Part shown: positions 52,745 through 64,000 of the stretch, one piece after another
Position numbering within the stretch: the stretch's first letter is position 1
Layout of the letters: every line of letters begins with the position of its first letter
Assembly (NCBI RefSeq): GCF_003814875.1
Contig: NZ_RKQF01000001.1
Coordinates: forward strand, 2,790,001-2,854,000
Length of the DNA stretch: 64,000 bases
Source of the DNA: Streptomyces sp. Ag109_O5-1
Lineage (GTDB): Bacteria; Actinomycetota; Actinomycetes; Streptomycetales; Streptomycetaceae
Reading direction: 5' to 3'
Notes under the pieces: model-generated
Databases searched by the model: none
Seen by the model: only the letters and a program-made list of their open reading frames with translations
Told to the model about the DNA's origin: nothing
Position numbers and translations under genes: made by a program

Positions 52745-53629
52745 TTAGCCCTCGCCTGTGTCCCGCGCGCCGTCGAGAAGGCTTGCCACCAGGTCCGCCG
52801 CCGCTCCCACGGGCGTCCCGCCGTACACCAGTTCCACCCGGTGGACGACCCGGGGTGCGGTGACGGGGACGGCGACCGTGCCGGGGACGCCGGTGGCCGT
52901 GCGCCGGGGCAGCAGCGTGAGGCCGTGCCCGGTGGCGGTGAGAGTGGTCAGGGTGCGGACGTCGGAGCCGTCGTAGCGCAGGGAGGAGCGGAAGACGCCG
53001 CCGCCGGTCGCGGCGCGCAGCTGGGCGAGGGGCAGGGCCGCGTCGGGTGCGTCCAGCCAGCGGGCGTCGGCGAGGTCGGCGAGGCGCAGGCCCGGGCGGT
53101 CGGCGAGGGGGTGTCCGGCGGGGAGCAGGACGGCGACGGGTTCCTCACCGACGCCGCGTGTGGTCAGGGGTGCCACGTCGGGCAGGCGCAGGGGGTCGCT
53201 GGGGGCAGCCAGTCCGTCGAGCAGACCCAGGTCGGCGGTGCCGGTGGCGACGGCGGCCGGGATCTCGTCGCGGGGCAGGACACGCAGGGTGACGCCCGCG
53301 GCGGGGAGCGCGGCGAGCACGGCGGGGCCGAGCGCGGTCGGGGTGGCGGCGAGCGTCAGGCCGGGCGCGGGTGCGGCGGCCATCCGTACGACGTCCGCGC
53401 GGGCCGCCGCCAGGCGCAGCAGCAGCGGGCCCGCGTGCTCCAGGAGCCGTTCGCCGGCTGCCGTGGGGCTCACCGGGCGGCGGGTGAGCAGCGGCGCGCC
53501 GAGGTCCTGTTCGAGGGCGGCGATGTGCTGGGAGACCGCGGACTGGGTGTAGCCCAGTTCACGGGCGGCCTCCGAGAAGGAGGCCAGGCGGGCCACGGTG
53601 ACATAGGTGCGCAGGAGGTGCGGGTCCAT
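52745..53629 (-). CDS. LysR family transcriptional regulator
   Basis: The 294-residue regulator begins MDPHLLRTYVTVARLASFSE, with helix-turn-helix GYTQSAVSQHIAALEQDLGA typical of LysR. A periplasmic-binding-protein-like effector domain follows. ATG at 53629 gives the standard N-terminus; the frame continues upstream to 53707 but would run into the neighbour's control region. It is divergent from the amidotransferase gene, the usual setup for a LysR regulator and its target. Confidence 0.92.
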   Translation of the reverse strand: MDPHLLRTYVTVARLASFSEAARELGYTQSAVSQHIAALEQDLGAPLLTRRPVSPTAAGERLLEHAGPLLLRLAAARADVVRMAAAPAPGLTLAATPTALGPAVLAALPAAGVTLRVLPRDEIPAAVATGTADLGLLDGLAAPSDPLRLPDVAPLTTRGVGEEPVAVLLPAGHPLADRPGLRLADLADARWLDAPDAALPLAQLRAATGGGVFRSSLRYDGSDVRTLTTLTATGHGLTLLPRRTATGVPGTVAVPVTAPRVVHRVELVYGGTPVGAAADLVASLLDGARDTGEG

Positions 53630-53716
53630 GCCGTACAGGATCGCATCAGCAACGCTTATCGAGAGTGCGTGAATCATCGTTGGACGTGAACCACGCTGGG
53701 CGCCCACGATGAGGGC
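53630..53716. promoter_or_regulatory. Divergent LysR / amidotransferase control region
   Basis: The 87-bp gap contains AT-richer bases for this genome (CGCTTATCG and GAATCATCGTTGG) that likely hold overlapping promoters and the LysR box. I cannot single out a T-N11-A site. Confidence 0.35.
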
Positions 53717-54451
53717 ATGACGAACTCAGCAGCTCGGACCGCCACGATCGCCCTGGTCGGGGACCGCTCCCCCAACGTCGTGTCGCACACCCGGATCCCG
53801 CTCCTTCTCGACGCGCTCGCCGAGCGCGACCGGCTGGTCCTCGACGCGTACTGGATCCCGTCCAAGGACGCCGAGGCCGAGGACGCGGTCCGCGGCTTCG
53901 ACGCGGTGTGGGTGCTGCCGGGCAGCCCGTACCGCAGCGAGGCGGGTGTGGTGCGGGCGATCCGTACCGCCCGGGAGGAGGGCATCCCCTTCCTGGGCAC
54001 CTGCGGGGGTTTCCAGCACGCGCTCCTGGAGTACGCCCGCAACGTGTGCGGCCTGACCCGGGTCGCGCACGCGGAGAACGACCCCGACGCCGAGGATCTC
54101 CTCATCGCGCCGCTGGCCTGCTCGCTGGTGGGCCACGAGGCGGCGGTGACCGTCGAGCCGGGCTCTCTGGCCGAGTCGGCGATCGGCTCGGGGCGCACGG
54201 TCGAGCGGTACTTCTGCGCGTACGGCCCCTCCCGCCACCTCGACACCCTGCGCGCCCACGGGCTGCGGCTGTCGGGCCACGACGAGGACGGCCATGTCCG
54301 TGTCGCCGAACTGCCGGGCCATCCCTTCTTCCTGGCCACGCTCTTCCAGCCGGAGCTGTCGGGTGACGGCTCGCGTCCGCATCCGGTGGTGCGGGCGCTG
54401 GCGCGGGCGGCCGTCGCGCACGCCTCGGAGCGGGTGCGCGCGTCGGTATGA
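53717..54451 (+). CDS. Class I glutamine amidotransferase-like protein (CTP-synthase C-terminal type)
   Basis: The 244-residue protein resembles the glutaminase half of CTP synthase. VWVLPGSPYRSEAGVVRAIR leads to the nucleophile elbow FLGTCGGFQHALLEYARNVC (Cys near residue 96). The His/Glu pair is HPFFLATLFQPEL (H...P-E). No synthetase domain is attached, so ammonia must go to a separate acceptor or the protein hydrolyses a gamma-glutamyl compound. Probably regulated by the divergent LysR gene. Confidence 0.85.
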   Translation: MTNSAARTATIALVGDRSPNVVSHTRIPLLLDALAERDRLVLDAYWIPSKDAEAEDAVRGFDAVWVLPGSPYRSEAGVVRAIRTAREEGIPFLGTCGGFQHALLEYARNVCGLTRVAHAENDPDAEDLLIAPLACSLVGHEAAVTVEPGSLAESAIGSGRTVERYFCAYGPSRHLDTLRAHGLRLSGHDEDGHVRVAELPGHPFFLATLFQPELSGDGSRPHPVVRALARAAVAHASERVRASV

Positions 54452-54519
54452 GCCGGGGGGGCGGCACTCCCGGTCGCGGCCGGAGGCCGTTGTCAGTGGC
54501 GGCTGTTACGTTCTGTGAC

Positions 54520-54765
54520 ATGACCGATCACTGCCTCCGGCTGCTCCGGCAGCACCGCCGCCTGGCCGAACTGGCGGCGTTCCCCTTCAACTTCGACCTG
54601 GGCCGGGCCGCCGACGGCCATGTCGAGCCGGTCCGTCTCGCCTCCGGCGGCCCAGGACCTCGATCTGTCGCCGTTGCTCATACTGACCGAGGAGTTCGAC
54701 CGGCTGGGCGACTTGCAGCAGGCAGAGCGCGCCCAGCACCTGTACACCGCCCTCCTCCGATGACG
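54520..54765 (+). pseudogene. Small conserved-looking gene with an internal frameshift
   Basis: The first frame reads MTDHCLRLLRQHRRLAELAA, then FPFNFDLGRAADGHVEPVRL, up to about 54650. Beyond that point a different frame carries the sensible continuation QDLDLSPLLILTEEFDRLGD, then LQQAERAQHLYTALLR, and stops at 54763-54765. Joining them gives a compact helical protein of about 81 residues. A one-base indel in the G/C run GGCGGCCCAGG would explain it, either a real mutation or a sequence error. I do not recognise the family. Confidence 0.4.
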
Positions 54766-54787
54766 ACGGAAGTCCTGCGGCGGCCCG

Positions 54788-57168
<2,381 letters not shown>

Positions 57169-58434
57169 ATGACCGCCTCCGCCGGCAGCGGCGCCGCGCC
57201 GCCCGTGCCCGACGTCTTCGATCCGCGCCGGTACGCCGCCACCGTGCCGTACGCCGACTACCGCGTCCTGCGCGACCACCACCCCGTGTCCTGGCAGCGG
57301 GAGCCGGAGGTACTGGGCTGGCCGGCCGGTCCGGGGTTCTGGGCGGTGGCACGCCACGCGGATGTGGTGCGGGTGCTCAAGGACCCGGGGACGTACTCCT
57401 CGTGCCTGGGCGCGACCCAGATCCGGGATCCGGACCCGGCGGATCTGCCGTTCATCCGGCGCATGATGCTCAATCAGGATCCGCCGGAACACGGACGGTT
57501 GCGGCGGACGGTGAGCCGGGCCTTCACGCCGGGGCGGATCGAGCGGTTCGAGGCGGTGGTACGGCAGCGGGCGCGGACACTGTTCGACCGGGCGCTGGAG
57601 ACGGCCCGGGAGGGTGACGGCACGGTCGACCTGGTCGCCGCCGTCACCGACGAGTACGCCCTGCTCAACCTCGCCGACCTGCTGGGTGTCCCGGACGGCG
57701 ACCGCGGCCTGCTGCTGCACTGGACACAGCGGGTGATCGGCTACCAGGACCCGGACGAGGCCGGTCCCCGGACGGTCGACGAGCAGGGCCGGCCGGTCGA
57801 TCCCCGCTCCCCGGCGATGCTGCGGGACATGTTCGGGTACGCCCGGGAACTGGCCGCGTACAAACGCCGGAACCCGGCGGACGACGTCATGACGGCCCTC
57901 GCCCGGGACGGGGAACTCGCCGACGGAGAGCTGGAGATGTTCTTCTTCCTGCTCACCGTCGCCGGTAACGACACTGTACGTTCGGCCGCCCCCGGTGGAC
58001 TGCTGGCGCTGGCCGAACATCCCGGGGCCTACGACCTGTTGCGCGCCGGGAAGGTACGAGCGGACACCGCTGTCGACGAGTTGCTGCGCTGGCATCCCCC
58101 GGTGCTGACCTTCCGCCGCACCGCCGCGCGGGACACCGAGCTGGGCGGGCAGCGCATCGGGAAGGGCGACAAGGTGGTCGTCCTGCATGCCTCGGCCAAC
58201 CGTGACGAGCGGGCCTTCGCCGAACCCGACCGGCTCGACCTCGCCCGCACGCCGAACCCGCACATGTCCTTCGGGGACGGGCCGCATGTCTGTCTGGGCG
58301 CCCACTTCGCCAGGCTCCAGCTGCGCACCCTCTACACCGAGGCACCGCCCTCGCTACGACCCGCCGGACCCGCCAGACGGCTCGTCTCGAACTTCATCAA
58401 CGGGCTCAAGTCGCTACCGACGGCCGTGGGTTGA
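57169..58434 (+). CDS. Cytochrome P450
   Basis: The 421-residue P450 has the I-helix motif LLTVAGNDTVRSAAPGGLLA (G-N-D-T), the K-helix DELLRWHPPVLTFRRTAARD (E-x-x-R) and the heme loop MSFGDGPHVCLGAHFARLQL with the Cys thiolate. Length and order are normal for soluble bacterial P450s of the CYP125/124/123-like branch. It needs ferredoxin partners encoded elsewhere. It is divergent from geosmin synthase, which itself needs no P450. It may modify another terpene or an unrelated lipid. Its end overlaps the next gene on the minus strand by 29 bp. Confidence 0.93.
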   Translation: MTASAGSGAAPPVPDVFDPRRYAATVPYADYRVLRDHHPVSWQREPEVLGWPAGPGFWAVARHADVVRVLKDPGTYSSCLGATQIRDPDPADLPFIRRMMLNQDPPEHGRLRRTVSRAFTPGRIERFEAVVRQRARTLFDRALETAREGDGTVDLVAAVTDEYALLNLADLLGVPDGDRGLLLHWTQRVIGYQDPDEAGPRTVDEQGRPVDPRSPAMLRDMFGYARELAAYKRRNPADDVMTALARDGELADGELEMFFFLLTVAGNDTVRSAAPGGLLALAEHPGAYDLLRAGKVRADTAVDELLRWHPPVLTFRRTAARDTELGGQRIGKGDKVVVLHASANRDERAFAEPDRLDLARTPNPHMSFGDGPHVCLGAHFARLQLRTLYTEAPPSLRPAGPARRLVSNFINGLKSLPTAVG

Positions 58435-59569
58435 CCTGGATGAGGGCGTGGGTGCCGGCTGTGCGCCAGCGTTGCCCCTCCGCCGCGTCCAGGGCCGCCT
58501 CGGTGTCCGCGGACAGGCCGGTGACGACGTCGGACTTGAGGGTGCGCAGGGCGGCCACCGGGCCGGGGAACCATGCGGTGACATCGGCGAAGGGCGTGGT
58601 CGGCGACCAGAGGCGATCGCCCACCAGACGGCGGTAGTTGAGGTCGCCCTTGAAGACCGTCAGCGCGGCGGCGGCGAACTCGGCGCGCAGGTCGCCGGGC
58701 ATCTCGGCGTACGGCAGCGGGGCGCAGGAGAAGGGGTGGGCCCGCACGGTGAGGCGGCCGTCCGCCATCGCGGACCAGAGGGTACGGCCGTGGCGGGCGG
58801 CGGCGCCCGGGGCCGCGGTGAGCCGGCGCAGTGCGTCGACGACATCGGCGGTGGTGGCGTCGGAGACGTAGTACGGATACGGCTTGATGTGCAGGACCGC
58901 GCGTGCGATGCGCCCCGTGTCCAGGAGGTGGGCGATCAGCAGCAGGTCGGGGACGAGTTCGCGGCCGGCGTTGTCGGCGACGAGGCAGAGCGTGCCGCCG
59001 TCGAGCAGGGGCCACAGGGCGGCGCTGTCGTCGGCGACGAGCGCGGCGACGGCCTCGCCCGAATCGGCGGCGGAGAGGCGGAAGCCCAGGTCGGCGCGGT
59101 TGCCCCAGAGGGAGCCGTGCAGCAGGGACCGGTCCGGGTCGTCGCCGAGGGCGTCGAGGGCGGCGAGTTCCTCGTCGGTCTCCTTGGCGTCGAGTTCGGC
59201 GAGCTTGAACGGGCGGAAGGGGTCGACGCCCTGCCAGGGACCGGGGCCGAAGTAGCCGACGGCGTCGAGGAGTCTGCGGTAGAAGTAGCTCTCGGACCAC
59301 AGCCACGGCACGTCGAACCAGGACTGTCCGACGTAGGTGTCCAGGCCCCAGTCGTGCCACCGGTCGGGGGCCGGGAGGGGTTCGATCACGCCCTCGGTGC
59401 AGTTGTGCAGCAACTCGTCGAGGGCGTGGTGCTGCTCGGGGCCGTAGGGGAAGGCGTCCCGCACCTGGCGGATGATCGCGGGGTGCCGTTCGGCCAGCAC
59501 GCTGTGCGGGAACGGGCCGGTGGTGCCGAGGATCACGGGTGCGGCGGCGGAGTCGGGCATGGTCGCCAC
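58406..59569 (-). CDS. ARMT1/DUF89-type damage-control phosphatase-like protein
   Basis: The 387-residue protein has the DUF89/ARMT1 metal site pattern. GNRADLGFRLSAADSG lies near residue 165. CLVADNAGRELVPDLLLIAH follows (the D-N-A-G-x-E motif). KPYPYYVSDATTADVVDALR and FKGDLNYRRLVGDRLW (G-D-L-N-Y-R) come later. Family members dephosphorylate damaged sugar phosphates in a metal-dependent way; human ARMT1 also belongs here. ATG at 59569 or 59560. It overlaps the P450 gene end and lies 43 bp before the end of cprB, on the same strand. Confidence 0.88.
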   Translation of the reverse strand: MATMPDSAAAPVILGTTGPFPHSVLAERHPAIIRQVRDAFPYGPEQHHALDELLHNCTEGVIEPLPAPDRWHDWGLDTYVGQSWFDVPWLWSESYFYRRLLDAVGYFGPGPWQGVDPFRPFKLAELDAKETDEELAALDALGDDPDRSLLHGSLWGNRADLGFRLSAADSGEAVAALVADDSAALWPLLDGGTLCLVADNAGRELVPDLLLIAHLLDTGRIARAVLHIKPYPYYVSDATTADVVDALRRLTAAPGAAARHGRTLWSAMADGRLTVRAHPFSCAPLPYAEMPGDLRAEFAAAALTVFKGDLNYRRLVGDRLWSPTTPFADVTAWFPGPVAALRTLKSDVVTGLSADTEAALDAAEGQRWRTAGTHALIQVNPRPSVAT

Positions 59570-59612
59570 GCTATCGCGCGGGGTGTCCGGCTCCGCCGAT
59601 CCACGGCGCCGG

Positions 59613-60260
59613 TCACGCCGTTCTGATCTCGCGCTCCAACTGCGTGGCGAGGGTCATGTACCGGGCGCGCCGGTGCACCGGGACCAGGCCGCGGATCATC
59701 AGGTACCACATTTCGGCGACCCTGCGCGGCAGTCGTGCCACCGGTTCCAGGTTGCGGCCGGCGACCCGGGTGCCCACGAAGAAGCAGACCAGGGAGTGGG
59801 CGACCGCGCCGATGTCGATGTCCGGGTGCACGTCGGACTCCTTGACCGCGCCCATGAGTTTGCGCGTGGCGAACTCCAGCCATTCCGTGAACGGATGCCT
59901 GAGCGGCGCCCGCACGGTGACGTCCGCGGTGGCGAGCCGCAGGCCGGCGCGCGGGATCGGGCCGTCGACGGCGAGCCGGGCGATGGCGAACGTGGTGCGC
60001 ATCAGGGCCTCCAGCGAGGAGTAGCCCCTGCTCTCCATCTCCCTCACCAACTGGCTGGAGGTGCGGGACTGGAGCTCCATGATGGCGTGCGCGAGATCCT
60101 CCTTGGCGGCGAAGTGGAAGTAGAGCGCCCCCTTGGTGACCTTCGCGTGTTCGACGATCTCGCTCAGGCTGGTGGATTCATAGCCGTGCCGGTCGAAAAG
60201 GTCCGCGGCGGCCGTGATGATGGTGGCGCGGGTCTGCTCCGCGCGTAACTGCCTCGCCAT
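59613..60260 (-). CDS. cprB: Gamma-butyrolactone-receptor-like TetR regulator CprB
   Basis: This 215-residue TetR-family repressor opens MARQLRAEQTRATIITAAAD, LFDRHGYESTSLSEIV and TKGALYFHFAAKEDLAHAIM. It is near identical in style to S. coelicolor CprB and close to ArpA and ScbR. RHPFTEWLEFATRKL and EMWYLMIRGLVPVHRRARYM in the ligand domain are also CprB-typical. It likely controls development or antibiotic onset and its own gene. A 24-bp palindrome of the right kind lies 33 bp upstream of its start. No butanolide synthase (ScbA/AfsA) gene is in the window. Confidence 0.92.
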   Translation of the reverse strand: MARQLRAEQTRATIITAAADLFDRHGYESTSLSEIVEHAKVTKGALYFHFAAKEDLAHAIMELQSRTSSQLVREMESRGYSSLEALMRTTFAIARLAVDGPIPRAGLRLATADVTVRAPLRHPFTEWLEFATRKLMGAVKESDVHPDIDIGAVAHSLVCFFVGTRVAGRNLEPVARLPRRVAEMWYLMIRGLVPVHRRARYMTLATQLEREIRTA

Positions 60261-60293
60261 CGACCCAACGCTCCTTCACGGCTTCACGGCTTT

Positions 60294-60317
60294 CAAACCG
60301 ACGGGACATGCGGTTTG
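60294..60317. promoter_or_regulatory. ARE-like palindromic operator upstream of cprB
   Basis: CAAACCG (60294-60300) and CGGTTTG (60311-60317) are perfect inverted 7-mers separated by 10 bp. Size, spacing and the AAACCG/CGGTTT arms match autoregulatory elements bound by ArpA, ScbR and CprB. It lies 33 bp before the cprB start, so negative autoregulation is expected. Confidence 0.75.
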
Positions 60318-60701
60318 TTTTTTACCCCGTGCACACGATAGCTCACCGTGCGGCAGCGGGAGGCGACTGTGCGGACCCGGTGACGGACAGACGCAAGTCG
60401 CGCGCACCGCCTCGCGATCGGCGTGCACACTGCACAAACGGACGAGACCAGAACGCGCTCCTCCTTCGTGTTCGTGCCGGTTTCCGGAAGCGGTGCGGGC
60501 GACCGGGCGCACATCGGTGATCGCCACGATACGATCCGGACGGTTGGTTCTCAATGGCGCTCGGGAAGTCCGTAAAACGGACGAGTCGGTCGGCGCACCA
60601 CACATCGCCCGGCGCTGTGATCAACCGCACTGAACAGTGCGCGCCCGATTCCCGTACTCACCTCAGCAGACCTTGTACCCGCGCCTGCCGAGGAGTCCCG
60701 G
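60318..60701. other. Rest of the cprB-LPMO divergent gap
   Basis: I see no gene in these 384 bp. They must hold the cprB promoter (TTTTTTACC near 60318 is AT-rich) and the LPMO promoter. CGAGGAGTCCC directly before 60702 is the ribosome-binding site of the LPMO gene. GATCGCCACGATACGATC near 60520 is a weak dyad. Confidence 0.35.
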
Positions 60702-61637
60702 ATGACCCGGACGACCGTCCACCTGAGAGTCACGGGAACCGCCGTGGCGGCTCCGCTTCTGCTCCTGTCGTGGGCGGCGGGGTCCGCCCAGGCGCACGGC
60801 GCGCCCACGGATCCCGTCAGCCGGGTGTACGCCTGCTCCCCCAGTGGCGGCAGCGCCGGGACGGCGGCCTGCAAGGCGGCGATCGCGGCGAGCGGGCAGA
60901 ACTTCGTCGAGTGGGACAACCTGCGGGTGGCGGGTGTCGACGGACGTGACCGGCAGGTGATTCCGGACGGCAAGCTGTGCAGCGGCAACCTGCCGGCGTA
61001 CAAGGGGCTCGACCTGGCGCGCACGGACTGGCCCGCGACCGAACTGACCCCCGGCGCACGGATGACGATGACGTACGCCTCGACGATCGCGCACGCCGGC
61101 ACGTTCAAGCTGTATCTGACGAAGCCGGGCTACGACCCGTCGAAGCCGCTGAAGTGGTCCGATCTGCCCACGCAGCCGTTCGCCGAGGTCAAGGACCCAC
61201 CGCTGACGAACGGGGCGTACCACTTCGGCGCGACGCTGCCCGCCGGCCGGACGGGCCGTCAGATGCTGTACACGATCTGGCAGAACAGCAGCACGCCGGA
61301 CACCTACTACTCGTGTTCCGACGTGGTGTTCACGGCGAAGAAGGACGCGGGGACGAGCTCGAAGGACGCGGGTGAGGCGGGCGCGTCGACGGCGAGCTCC
61401 ACGCCGCGGACAAGTGCCGCTCCCGGCACCGCGGGGAGCACCGGCTCCCCGGCGCGGCAGACGGCGGCGGCGACCCCGGTCGCCCCAACGACCGGAACCG
61501 CCGCCGACAGCACTCCCGTGGCCTCCGACACGAGCTCCGGTTCGGGCCCGTCGGCGCCACTGATGGCGGGCGGCGCCGCCGCGGTGCTGGTACTCACCGG
61601 GGGCGCCGCCCTCGCGTTGCGTCTGCGTCGACGCTAA
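60702..61637 (+). CDS. AA10 lytic polysaccharide monooxygenase with C-terminal membrane anchor
   Basis: The 311-residue exported copper enzyme is cut after SAQA to expose His32 (HGAPTDPVSRVYAC), the N-terminal copper ligand. The second ligand is His131 in STIAHAGTFKLY. The AA10 core runs to about residue 210 (LYTIWQNSSTPDTYYSCSDV). It is followed by a Ser/Thr/Ala/Pro linker of about 70 residues and a C-terminal helix with Arg tail (AAVLVLTGGAALALRLRRR). That tail suggests retention at the cell surface rather than release. The likely substrate is chitin or cellulose. Surface-held LPMOs may instead serve copper handling or cell-wall glycans. Confidence 0.88.
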   Translation: MTRTTVHLRVTGTAVAAPLLLLSWAAGSAQAHGAPTDPVSRVYACSPSGGSAGTAACKAAIAASGQNFVEWDNLRVAGVDGRDRQVIPDGKLCSGNLPAYKGLDLARTDWPATELTPGARMTMTYASTIAHAGTFKLYLTKPGYDPSKPLKWSDLPTQPFAEVKDPPLTNGAYHFGATLPAGRTGRQMLYTIWQNSSTPDTYYSCSDVVFTAKKDAGTSSKDAGEAGASTASSTPRTSAAPGTAGSTGSPARQTAAATPVAPTTGTAADSTPVASDTSSGSGPSAPLMAGGAAAVLVLTGGAALALRLRRR

Positions 61638-61654
61638 CGGCCTTTGTAACAAGG

Positions 61655-62906
<1,252 letters not shown>

Positions 62907-63605
62907 ATGGCCTCGTCCCCGGACGTTCCGTCCGCCGACAACACGCCAGAGAACCCGGGAAGCGGTTCTCTTTCCGACACATCAGAGACCACCGGAACCA
63001 CCGGGGGGCAGCAGAGACGAGGACGGGTCCGGGCCCGCCGGGCCGCCGTCATGGCCGTGCCGGCCACGCTGGGCCTCGCCGGCCTCGCGATCCTGACCGC
63101 CCAGGGGGCGCTGGGGGTGTCGTTCTCCATCTCCGGCATGCCCTTCACGGTCACCGCCAAGTCGCTCGACGGCACCGGCTTCGAGCAGTTCGGCGCGCTC
63201 GACTCCATGGCCGACAACAGCCCGAACGCCGGTGACACCGGCGGTCAGGTGCTGGTCGTCACCTCCGCGATCAAGAACGCGACCCTGGACAGCCTGTGCC
63301 AGAGCGTCGACCTCGGCGGCACCAACCTGCTCATCAAGGCGGGCAGCGGCTCGTCGAAGGTGCAGGCGACCGACCTGACCACCGACTCGACCGAGCTGAC
63401 GGGCGACGCGTCCTTCAACAACATCGAGATCGGCAACGACGCGAGCACCCTCACCAAGGCCGGGGTCAAGGGACCTCTGGGCGTCTTCAGCCAGCAGGCC
63501 GACACCGTGCACATCGACAACCTGCGGCAGACCAACTACGCCACCACCGCCGGTGTGTTCAAGCTTCCCGGCCTGAAACTGAGCTTCAGCAGCTCGGGTT
63601 GCTGA
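62907..63605 (+). CDS. DUF6230 family membrane-anchored exported protein
   Basis: This 232-residue protein has an Arg-rich cytoplasmic segment (RRGRVRARRAAVMAVPATL) and a single helix (GLAGLAILTAQGALGVSFSI). A beta-rich external domain contains FEQFGALDSMADNSPNAGDT, VVTSAIKNATLDSLCQSVDL and the end FKLPGLKLSFSSSGC. It matches the actinobacterial DUF6230 family; older annotations called some of these cholesterol esterases without evidence. ATG at 62907 has GGGAG upstream; 62895 is an alternative. Its stop overlaps the next ATG by one base (TGATG). Confidence 0.82.
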   Translation: MASSPDVPSADNTPENPGSGSLSDTSETTGTTGGQQRRGRVRARRAAVMAVPATLGLAGLAILTAQGALGVSFSISGMPFTVTAKSLDGTGFEQFGALDSMADNSPNAGDTGGQVLVVTSAIKNATLDSLCQSVDLGGTNLLIKAGSGSSKVQATDLTTDSTELTGDASFNNIEIGNDASTLTKAGVKGPLGVFSQQADTVHIDNLRQTNYATTAGVFKLPGLKLSFSSSGC

Positions 63606-64000
63606 TGTCCGGCACAGACACTCCACATGAGGGGTGGCGGCCCGCCTTCCGCGGTTGGCGGGCCCGTCGGCCGTTCGTGGGCGGGCTGCTGCTGACCCTG
63701 GGCGGCACGTGGATCCTGCTCACGGAGAAGGCCTCGCTGAAGGTCGTCATCCATATCGGTATGACGGGTCTGGTGGGCTATCTGCTGCCGGTGGTCATGG
63801 TGGTGTGCGGCCTGCTGACCCTCTTCAGCCCTTCGCAGCGCCTCTTCTACTCCATCCTCGGCGTCCTCTGCTCGCTGGGCTCCTGGGTCACCTCCAACCT
63901 GGGCGGTTTCTTCATCGGCCTCGCCCTCGGGGCCGTCGGCAGCTGCATGATCTTCGGCTGGCTGCCGGACCAGGAGCCCCGCGTGAGCCGCCGGCAACGC
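63605..64000 (+). CDS. DUF6114 family integral membrane protein (partial)
   Basis: The 132 visible codons encode a short hydrophilic start (MSGTDTPHEGWRPAFRGWRA), then RRPFVGGLLLTLGGTWILLT and three further hydrophobic stretches (LVGYLLPVVMVVCGLLTLFS, YSILGVLCSLGSWVTS, IGLALGAVGSCMIFGWLP). This fits DUF6114, a four-helix membrane protein that regularly follows DUF6230 in actinobacteria. Coupling by a 1-base overlap supports a joint complex in the membrane. The window ends before the stop codon. Confidence 0.85.
   Translation, partial: MSGTDTPHEGWRPAFRGWRARRPFVGGLLLTLGGTWILLTEKASLKVVIHIGMTGLVGYLLPVVMVVCGLLTLFSPSQRLFYSILGVLCSLGSWVTSNLGGFFIGLALGAVGSCMIFGWLPDQEPRVSRRQR

Overview
The window is high-GC actinobacterial chromosome, almost certainly Streptomyces. 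The signs are: bias to G/C at third codon positions, a geosmin synthase, a CprB-type gamma-butyrolactone-receptor-like TetR regulator, a Streptomyces subtilisin-inhibitor-like protein, DUF6230/DUF6114 genes, and dispersed intergenic repeats of the kind common in Streptomyces. From memory, geosmin synthase near cprB and the assimilatory sulfur cluster resemble the SCO6070-SCO6110 part of the S. coelicolor chromosome.

Left part (1-16.6 kb): the end of a sugar ABC permease is translationally coupled to a GH43 glycosidase gene. That gene is split by an IS256-family element flanked by an 8-bp duplication, and its 3' end survives in frame beyond the element. A LacI regulator follows. Then come two convergent small secreted-protein genes, a PEP-mutase/isocitrate-lyase-like enzyme coupled to one of them, a ThuA-like protein, a lipoprotein, a VOC protein, two AraC regulators, an NmrA-like reductase, a BrkB-type membrane protein, an AidB-like acyl-CoA dehydrogenase, a GAF-domain regulator and an unknown secreted protein.

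Sulfur block (17.3-26.9 kb): a short Cys-containing leader peptide precedes sirA, a small zinc-ribbon protein, cysH (APS-reductase type), cysC, cysD and cysN. These are followed by a sulfonate-type ABC transporter (ssuA, ssuB, ssuC) and a sirohydrochlorin chelatase that would supply siroheme to SirA. Nearly all junctions are ATGA or GTGA overlaps or short gaps, so the block reads as one sulfur-assimilation operon from uptake to sulfide, ending near a hairpin.

Middle (27-38.7 kb): a transglutaminase-like gene with a MerR-style promoter, a DUF1697 gene, an MMPL transporter with a strong terminator, a decayed IS200/IS605 element beside a solute-binding-protein remnant, a phosphotransferase, a DnaQ-like exonuclease, a SAV2148-type HEPN protein, and a two-gene copper amine oxidase whose N-terminal and catalytic parts appear to be encoded separately.

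Trehalose/glycogen block (38.9-49.7 kb): glgX (treX-like), treY and treZ make up the maltodextrin-to-trehalose route. Between treY and treZ sit two paralogous M14 carboxypeptidase-like genes, a subtilisin-inhibitor-like gene and an FHA-domain gene.

Right part (49.7-64 kb): a phosphotransferase, an M24 peptidase, a PDZ protein, a LysR regulator divergent from a class-I glutamine amidotransferase, a frameshifted small gene, geosmin synthase divergent from a P450, an ARMT1/DUF89-type protein, cprB with a palindromic autoregulatory-type operator, a membrane-anchored AA10 lytic polysaccharide monooxygenase, a small secreted protein, and a DUF6230-DUF6114 pair cut by the window edge. I see no tRNA, rRNA or CRISPR array.
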